Shown here: positions 46,366-64,000 of the stretch, piece after piece | Position numbering within the stretch: position 1 is the stretch's first letter | Layout: every line of letters begins with the position of its first letter | Assembly (NCBI RefSeq): GCF_030463565.1 | Contig: NC_134648.1 | Location: 12,937,806 to 13,001,805 of the forward strand | DNA length: 64,000 bases | Source of the DNA: Pelecanus crispus | Lineage: Eukaryota > Chordata > Aves > Pelecaniformes > Pelecanidae | Reading direction: 5' to 3' | Made by a program: the position numbers and the translations under genes | Notes under the pieces: model-generated | The model's input: only the letters and a program-made list of their open reading frames with translations | The model's database searches: none | What the model was told of the DNA's origin: nothing

Positions 46366-47227
46366 GCTTCCTTTGTTCAAGTAAAAAATTTCTTTTTACA
46401 TGCAACCAAAATTATCTGCATAAATTTCCAAGTAATTTGAACTGGCATATCCACATATTCCCATTACAAAGCAATAAAAAAGTGTTCTCAACTTTGAAGG
46501 CAACGTTTTCGTGATATAATTAAACTCATTATTACAACGTACAATAGTGATGATTTTGACACCATGTTTTCTACTTACTAGATTAAAAAGCATTAACTGC
46601 TGTTCTTCACAGACATCCTACATGACAACAGGAAGTGATTAATTAGTCATTAAACAAGACTACCGGATTTTGGTTTTTCTTGTTTTCCAGTGTAACTGCT
46701 GAAACATTAAGATAAAAATTGTGTCACAACACCTTCCCAAGTGAAAGGGTAGCCTCAAAATTATGCACCCCATACAAACTGCTAATGAATAAAGGGTTAA
46801 AAACTTACAAATGCAAAATGCCATGATTGCTACTGAGACTAGCCGGACAAAAATGGGTGCATGTATACTGGCAGCATCTGCAGAATCCTAAGGTGCATAT
46901 CACAGATGCGCTATGAATATTCTCTGTTGTTTTCCAAGCAACAATACAGTGCACAGTTAAGACAGTATGAAACAAATATTACATGATTCTGAGTTTGCAT
47001 TTAATATTTACAGCAATCTTACAAAGCCTAAGGTTTGTAGAAACCGAAAATTTTGCAATGAGAATAATGCAGTAAAAGATAACAGCAAACGCTGTTTACC
47101 TTCCATAGATACTCTATTTTTCTCTGTACTGTTCAGTTATTTCTTGGTGGCAACAAAGAAGATTCAGTGTTAATTAGCATCTTATCCTGCTTCGGAGTGA
47201 AATGTTCTGGTTTCTCCGAGTTTGTAA

Positions 47228-57353
<10,126 letters not shown>

Positions 57354-60300
57354 CTGAAATCAAAAGGTTATTCATGCTCATCATCCATATACATAAACGT
57401 AAATTAGGAAGGCATCTATGTCAGTGACAACAATGACTAAAGCCTTCTAAAATATTCCTTAAGTAACAAATGGATTAGTGCCTAAGCAAGTCAAAATGTT
57501 TCAGAACCCTGAGATTTTGGTTTTGAAGGAACTAGTCAATAACCAGAACTATAAATAAAACAGCCCTCAATTAACAGTTTCCTATTTAAATAAGAAAATT
57601 TTTAACAAGTTAAAATACATTATAAGTGCCAATCACAGAACCTGGGTTCAGATTAAATTTGATACTTCCTTAAAGGACACTATGATCCTTTAGTATCCTT
57701 TTATTTCATCCATGAATCAATAATGTCTTTCTAGTTATAGACTGTAGTTATAACCATCCTCTCTGACTGGAAGGACCTGGAATTCTCAGCCATTTCCAAG
57801 AGCATAATTATTTTTTGTATTTCAACCACATGAAACATCTTAGTTCACTAGAACTGCAAAATGTACACATGAGAGATTTTGTCGCTATTTTTTCCAAGTT
57901 TAATTATAATACAGCAACTCATAATGCTGACAGATTTTTCAGTTTCTTCAGATATTTTCACACACTAAGGGAAGTGCAAGCTTCACAGAAGGGCTGAGAG
58001 TACTCCTTCAGTTTTTTGTTGAAGTCCCATTTTAAAAAAAAAAATTGACAAGAACCAAGTGGTTTCCACAGGTATGCTCTTCTTTTGCACACAAGTTTGC
58101 ACTGCTATTTGAGCAGCTTATATTAGAACACAATCCAAAGAAACAGCTGATGAGATTTGGGGGTTTGTTTGTTAAGTTTTCCCTTCAGCATGTGTAATTC
58201 CTTAGGTGCCTCCAGCAAGCATGTAAAACAAATCTGCTGCAATTCCTTGCAGTCAAGGGTTTATTAACTACACTGATAAAGAATAGAAAAAACAACAGGT
58301 ATCTTCCCCAGCTGCTTCCTGTTTGAAAAGGCAGGTAATACTAACTGCAGTTCCTAAGGACCAAGAACCTGGAAGGGAAGAATAGGCCTTAGCTAGGATA
58401 ACGGCCTTAAGGAATCTAACAGCACAGCAATATCCAGTGTGTGGAGCAGCAGAGCTCCATTTGCTTTGAATTTCCTTGAGAAATTCTGACTGAACAACAG
58501 GACAGCCTAATGCATGTCCTAGGCAAAACAATTAAATTACTCTACCAACAAATTCTTATCAATTTAAAACCAAACCAAAACAAACCACTGTTCTGATTAG
58601 ATTTCACAGTTGACACATAATGAGCACAACGGCCCTGGGGACAGCTCGACAGGCTCTGAAATTGCCTTCAAGTCCAGACTGCCAAATCCTAGCAGAAGCA
58701 GTTTCAGCTCACCCAGAAGCTGCAGTGCTGGAGCCTGTCTGCTAAGCTTCCCATTTTCCTACAGCCCAGGCCCGACCTGGACATAGATAGCTGTGGTCAA
58801 AACAGGGATGTGGTCAGAAGCAGTCGCCAACTGTCACTATTTCTAACATCTGCCTTGTGCACCAACTGCCTGGTACTGCAGACAAGTCTTACAAGCCCAA
58901 CTGGCAGAACGGTTCTGCAGGAGTAGGAAGCAAGACAATCAGTTTGTAATACAACTTTCAAGATGATATATGACAGGACAGGATGGTTCAGATAATAAGA
59001 CTAAAAAGCACCACACGCTACTGTCCTATATATTGGTAAGAGATGGTTTGGAAGTGACACTTTACCATGAAGTCCTACGTGAAACTGTAGTGGAAAGGGC
59101 TGCTCTAACTCCTCATACAGAGTAAGAAAGGAGCTTCAAAGCAGAAATATAATAAAAATAATATCATATCAAAAAATAATCTTGCTTCTGCACAACACTG
59201 GTAATGCAGCTGTCAGAATGCACCCAGTTTTGCTGTCTAAAGGTTTAAAAAACCCAAATACTGACAACATTCCCAAGAAATGCCACAAAAGGAACTAGGA
59301 GCTGGAAAACCCACACTGCCATGTGATTGTAAAAGTGAAAGTTAATTGGCTTTCAAGGTTCAATTTGAGAGTTAATTTCATCAGCTGTATACAGGTATTT
59401 GTACATATAAAAGAGACCACGAGGCAGAGAGGGGGCTTTCCAATCTCACAAGCAATGACATAACAAGATCCAAAGGTTGGATGCCAACATTAGATACAGG
59501 TTCCTAAAGATACTTACTACATTGGAACATTTGAACCCACTGCACTGTGCTTTTTAAAATGAAAGTTAACTAGCATTCCCAGGGACACACTCCCAACAAG
59601 AGCTGCATAGCCTGTGCAGGACGTCACACTAGAAGGAGTTCTCAGGTAAACCAACTATAAGGAGTCACTGAACCTACATGTCTGCAAGGACTCTCATCCA
59701 GGACTTTTCCGTCCAGGAAACTGCAAACATGGACATGTACAACGTGAGACCAGTGCGTCCCCCTTTGCGTAGTGGCTATGTATGCAGGTTTCAGATTCCA
59801 CCAACAGAAGTAGCTGACATCCTGATCAGCTTTTAAGGATCAGTAGGAAACAGATCATGGAGCATCTGAGTAAGTAACAGCCACACTCCTGCAATGTAAA
59901 CCTCAGCTTATGCTATGACATACAGTCCACAGAAATGCCACTGTTTTACTTGGCACATGTAGTCGTTTAATTTGCAGTTTATACATACAGAAGTTGTTGC
60001 AGCCTTCTAAGGGTAAAGCTATCTCCATGCGAATGTTAATAGCGTAACTAAAGACTGGGATATAAATTGAATTCTAAACATTAACATTTAATCGTTAATC
60101 ACTGCCTAGTTCAAATATGCTAGACGCTTCAAAGCTAAATGAAAAAGCAAGAAACATATTACTGTCTTGAAGTACACAATATGAAGTACATTACTAATGC
60201 ACAGTAAACAATGCTGTGTCTAAAATAGTAAAAACAGCTCCACTTAACATATTATTACACTCCTCAGAGTACCTGTATATATTTGAACCCAAGTGCATTA

Positions 60301-61979
60301 TATATATATGCTTACTCAGGTTAATAAACATCTTCTGTTTTAGAAACAAATATTGTTTACTATAAACTCTTCCTGGTCCAGTGAAATACTACAAACTACT
60401 AAGCTTCATCAACTTATATGGGAGAGTGAAATAACAGTTAATAGATGCCCTATAAGCTCTAAACTTTCAGGAAAAGCAAGTCATAAGCATAGAATACCAG
60501 GTGTAGGGAACCTGACTAAGTGTAGTTAATTGAATGTCAGAATGCACTAGTTCCAGTGGTGGGTCAGCTACTGGAATTAATGAGTCTTGGAAAAAACCAA
60601 ACCAAAACAAAACACTTCCTCTTTATTTAAATCAACATGAATACACTACTGTTAGGAGGGCAAGGACTGAAAGCAAGGAGACATTTTGTTTCTTTTGTTT
60701 GCTTGTATGCAAGGATCACATGACACAGCAGTAACTGCATTTCTTTTAAAGTCCTGCTTCCCTCTGAGAAACAGTTCTCTCAAGTGTGCCTCTGCAATTC
60801 AGTAAGCTCCTGTGAAATCTTCTCCAGTCCCCACAAGCATATCGCACATAGCTCTACAGCTGAGCTAATCACGTCAGGCTTATTCTCCAAGAACCAAGAT
60901 TTTCCTTTTTTTGCCCCCCCTCCTCCCTCTCCATAAATATATTTATTTCCCAAGAATAAAAATACTTTCCTGGAGTCTCTTTCATGCTTTTTCCAAAGAA
61001 TAGGCAGTACTTTGGCTACCTTTTTTAACTACCCAGTATATTTTTGACCTTTAGGTAAGCAGCCACCTCAGTAACAACAAAAGTCTTACGAGTATCACAC
61101 ATCTTTTTCTTCATTGTTTTTTAGAAGCAATGCAATTTTTTGGAAGGTTTTAGTGACTTGAGTTTTGACTTAGCCTAGCACATAATTAATTAGTGCGTAT
61201 GCGTTTGTGCATTTTCACAATTCAGGGGGCAACCCTATCTAAATGAAGCATCAGACATAGCTTATATGGTCTGATTTGGTTAGGGGGGTTTTTTATTATT
61301 TTCATTTGAAATGTTATCATGCTAAGAACTTGTTACTAATTTCATTATTATTTATTATGAAAGGCATCTACTAAAAGAATTTGAACAGACTGAGTTCATG
61401 TAAGGGTCACAAATGCCCCCTTTGCCTCCTCCCTCCCCCCAAAAAAGCCAAAACCAGTCCCATTTTAAGCTATTTTGTTCTTCATACAATACATGAAGTA
61501 AGCTGAGGCTTTTCTGGGCCATGAGTAACAAGCCCCTACCACAAGGTCTATTTGCTTCTATTTGCAAACATTCTTCCTGCATTTCCAAATTTGTTACAAT
61601 GCCACTCCAGCCTAATCTCCCCTTAGTGGAAAAAAACTTCGGCTGCATGCCCTTAGCCAAATTCCCTGTTGCAGTTCTTATTCTTCCCTCCCCCCAGGAG
61701 GAAACCTTTTACTCCACGTCACATTAATCTTCAACGAAAATAAGAAACACAATGACTGACAGAAGCCTATCTTGGAACACACTATGCCTTCAGTGAACTC
61801 ACCTTTTTAACAAAAGAAAACAATTGTTAGCACAAAGGTTTCCTTAATTCGTTTAATTCCATCATCTCGTTCAAGCAATGGTGGCCATCAGTCTTCTTGC
61901 AATTAAAGGATGGTAGAATTCCCTTCACTCCATGTAATGAAGCCAGCCTGTCTCCCCCTGCACTAGAAAAGTGCAGAAA

Positions 61980-62016
61980 AGGAAAGGAAAGGAAAGGCTA
62001 GCCCTTTCCTTTCTTT
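61980..62016. repeat. Imperfect GGAAA palindrome
   Basis: Four AAAGG units run into GGCTAGCC and then CTTTCCTTTCTTT. The two arms are complementary over about 13 bases with a one-base bulge. Confidence 0.6.
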
Positions 62017-63334
62017 AATGACCTGACCACCCATGCCATTCTGTCTGCAGGCTTTGTGGATGAAACGCTTGTACTTCTCAGTCAAGATGCTTACATCTGT
62101 GTACAACTTAGAGCTTGAAGGAGTTCCCATCGCCCTCCAAATCACATCTCACCAGCACCAACTTCTCTAAAACACTCTGCCTCCCTCATCTTCCTGCATT
62201 GCTTCTCTTTCCTTCCACTGCCGCTCAAACCTCCACAAAACATCCATCTCAGATCTATTTTATGGATGCTTATCTGTGCATATCAGAAATAGTGGTGCAC
62301 TGAGTTAGGCATATGCTCTAGATTGAGAGTGATAAGTGATAAAATACAGCAAAAACAAATGCCAACGGCAGCTCTTTTAACAACACTGAACTTTTCCAGT
62401 GCATAGATTAGTAGTATCCACAGCTGCAAACTACCTGATTTTCTAAACACATGCACTTTAACTCATAAATACTTCTACCCCAATAACTATGGGCTTCATG
62501 AAGTCGACCCTGAATCCTCTGCAGTCTTTACTTCCATGCTGGATTGAAGGGAAATCATTGCATATCCCACAGCTAGATTCCCTGCTCACCAATACATTCA
62601 CAGTGCATTAGCTTTTCAGATAGGATCCAACAGCTTTATACAATAAGCTTGATTCTTTCCTTGCAGCTCTGTAATAGGCATGAGAGGCAGAAGACACAAA
62701 ATACTCTGTCCTAGGGTAGCGCAGTGATGCTCCTGGCAGCTGAAATAGTCCCTAAAGCTGGGCAGAGCCCCTCAAATTCATACTTACGCCATCCAGAGCA
62801 ACCCAGAAACCAGGAGACAGGAGATGCGAATCCCTATGTCTCCAGCTCGTTTGGCTGTGCTCATTGCAAAATGCACAGAATCAAGCCCTACAATGTTTGT
62901 ATTCACACAAATACAGAAAGACACTACTGTGAAGAGAAACAAATTTCTTCTTCTGTTCTTTTAACTACTAAAAGAAAGGATAGAGGAAAAGCTGTCTTTA
63001 TGGTATCTCCAGAATTCTTGCATTATAATGATGGACAGCTTTCCACCTGATCATTTTGTGCTCACTTGCAAGATTGAGGGTAGACACAAGAATTTACCTC
63101 AGCATCTCTGCAAGATAGGAGGGGACAAGTAGTATGCACAGTGCTTTGAAAGCACAAAATACAGCTTTTCTGCCAGTTAACAGTGGTAAGGCAGCATTAC
63201 ATGTAATGCTGACAGAGGTGCAGAGGCATTCCTGGCCTTTGAGTCCAACGGTAACCCATAAGTCTTTCCATTCACTATCACTTTTGGTTTATATGATGAA
63301 ACTGAATTTTATCACCATAGTCAGTAAGTAGCTA

Positions 63335-63414
63335 CTGGGGGGGGTAGAGGGGAAGAAAAAAAAAAAGGAAAAAAGGGGGTGAAGGGGGGCGAAGAAGAAA
63401 GAACAAGAAAGAAG
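63335..63414 (+). repeat. Purine-rich tract (G/A)
   Basis: About 80 bases almost wholly purine, with G-runs of 8, 4, 5 and 6 separated by A-runs and only a few pyrimidines. It is AMPD3 intronic. Confidence 0.7.
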
Positions 63415-64000
63415 CAACCTCAGAATGACTCTAAGTTCAGGGAAGTTAAGGTACAGATTCACTATTCACTCATAAGGCTTTTTATCATACATATACATAC
63501 ATATCATACAAAAAGCAGACACCTGTTAATTTCATTCAGTATTTTGTAAGATCTATAGAATTTAGAAGTATATAAACCCACTCTAACTTCCTTTCTTAGT
63601 AGTAACAAGTGGTATTTCAACCCTACAGTCACCAAAAAAAGCTAGAATTTACTTCTTTTTTGTCTAACCGATACTTTAAAAAGAAAAAAAAAATCAGTTG
63701 CAACAATCTAGACCAAATGGTCTGTCACAGCAGCAACCAGCTATTGCAACACAGAATTCAGCAGGGCTGTATAAGCCACTCTAGAAACTGCATTCTTCCA
63801 TGCACAGTTACCCAGGCCACACAAGACTAGGCATCTGAGCTAGTGAGTCTCTAGGCAGAAGAATATGATGTGTAAAAGTCACTGCTATGACATATCCTCA
63901 GGTTTGGTTTGCTTACACACTGAAATAATGGCTAAAGAGAGAAAGAATATGGAAGGAGGCTTAGGCCGTCATTTTTTCATCTTTAGAAAACTGTATCAAA

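Larger units (their letters stand above)
43592..47227 (-). other. AMPD3: AMPD3 3' UTR (inferred extent)
   Basis: From the TAG at 47228-47230 to the most distal AATAAA there are about 3.6 kb without another gene. The actual end may be at one of the nearer hexamers. A possible tRNA-derived SINE relic lies at about 46300-46365. An 11-bp tandem (CTCTTATAGGG) occurs near 45385-45410. Confidence 0.45.
57354..64000 (-). other. AMPD3: AMPD3 intron reaching the window edge
   Basis: I looked on the minus strand for the exon that should precede VDTHIHAAA and for further AMPD3 sequence and found none, so this looks like one intron of at least 6.6 kb. It contains a GA-rich imperfect palindrome near 61980-62016 and a purine tract at about 63335-63414, with no recognisable young transposon. 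Confidence 0.55.

Noticed and set aside
57354-64000. Further upstream AMPD3 exons
   Set aside because: No minus-strand frame here resembles the AMPD3 sequence expected before the HxH exon, so the remaining exons are taken to lie beyond the window.

Overview
The window is nuclear DNA from a bird. It has long introns with GT-AG splice sites, several CR1 LINE fragments ending in the avian ATTCTATG-type tail, and a TGTCCTGG...CA solo LTR of a kind I associate with bird endogenous retroviruses of the ERVL group. That LTR makes a neoavian bird more likely than a chicken, but the species cannot be fixed from the sequence. No bacterial, phage, CRISPR or plasmid features were seen.

Layout: four vertebrate genes in the same relative order and orientation as human 11p15 (AMPD3, RNF141, LYVE1, IRAG1/MRVI1). 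(1) 1-9.6 kb, + strand: the last five coding exons of IRAG1, ending in a C-terminal membrane anchor. (2) 15.69-23.5 kb, + strand: complete LYVE1, six coding exons, 315 residues, the lymphatic hyaluronan receptor. (3) 26.9-39.55 kb, + strand: RNF141, with a CpG-island promoter, a probable non-coding first exon, five coding exons giving 230 residues with a C3HC4 RING, and a long 3' UTR. (4) 43.6-64 kb, - strand: AMPD3, with the last nine coding exons (454 residues, the AMP deaminase catalytic domain) and a long 3' UTR. The rest, up to the right edge, is one AMPD3 intron. RNF141 and AMPD3 converge, with about 4 kb between their predicted 3' ends.

Repeats: young CR1 copies lie near 2.4, 5.9, 16.7, 41.8-42.8 and 42.9 kb, and older CR1 relics near 0.9, 14.7, 22.0 and 47.9 kb. 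The copy at 41.8 kb keeps a 296-codon reverse-transcriptase reading frame but has lost a catalytic aspartate. A 592-bp solo LTR sits in an IRAG1 intron. A 41-bp remnant of the same LTR family, with both ends and a perfect 5-bp target duplication, sits in an AMPD3 intron.

The four genes do not form a pathway. They are neighbours by conserved synteny: IRAG1 (cGMP-kinase control of Ca2+ release), LYVE1 (hyaluronan binding), RNF141 (probable ubiquitin ligase) and AMPD3 (purine nucleotide interconversion). I found no evidence for a previously undescribed biological system. The most useful leads are the 41-bp LTR remnant, the substituted hyaluronan-contact residue in LYVE1, an upstream in-frame ATG in RNF141, and a G-run/C-run decoy splice site in RNF141.
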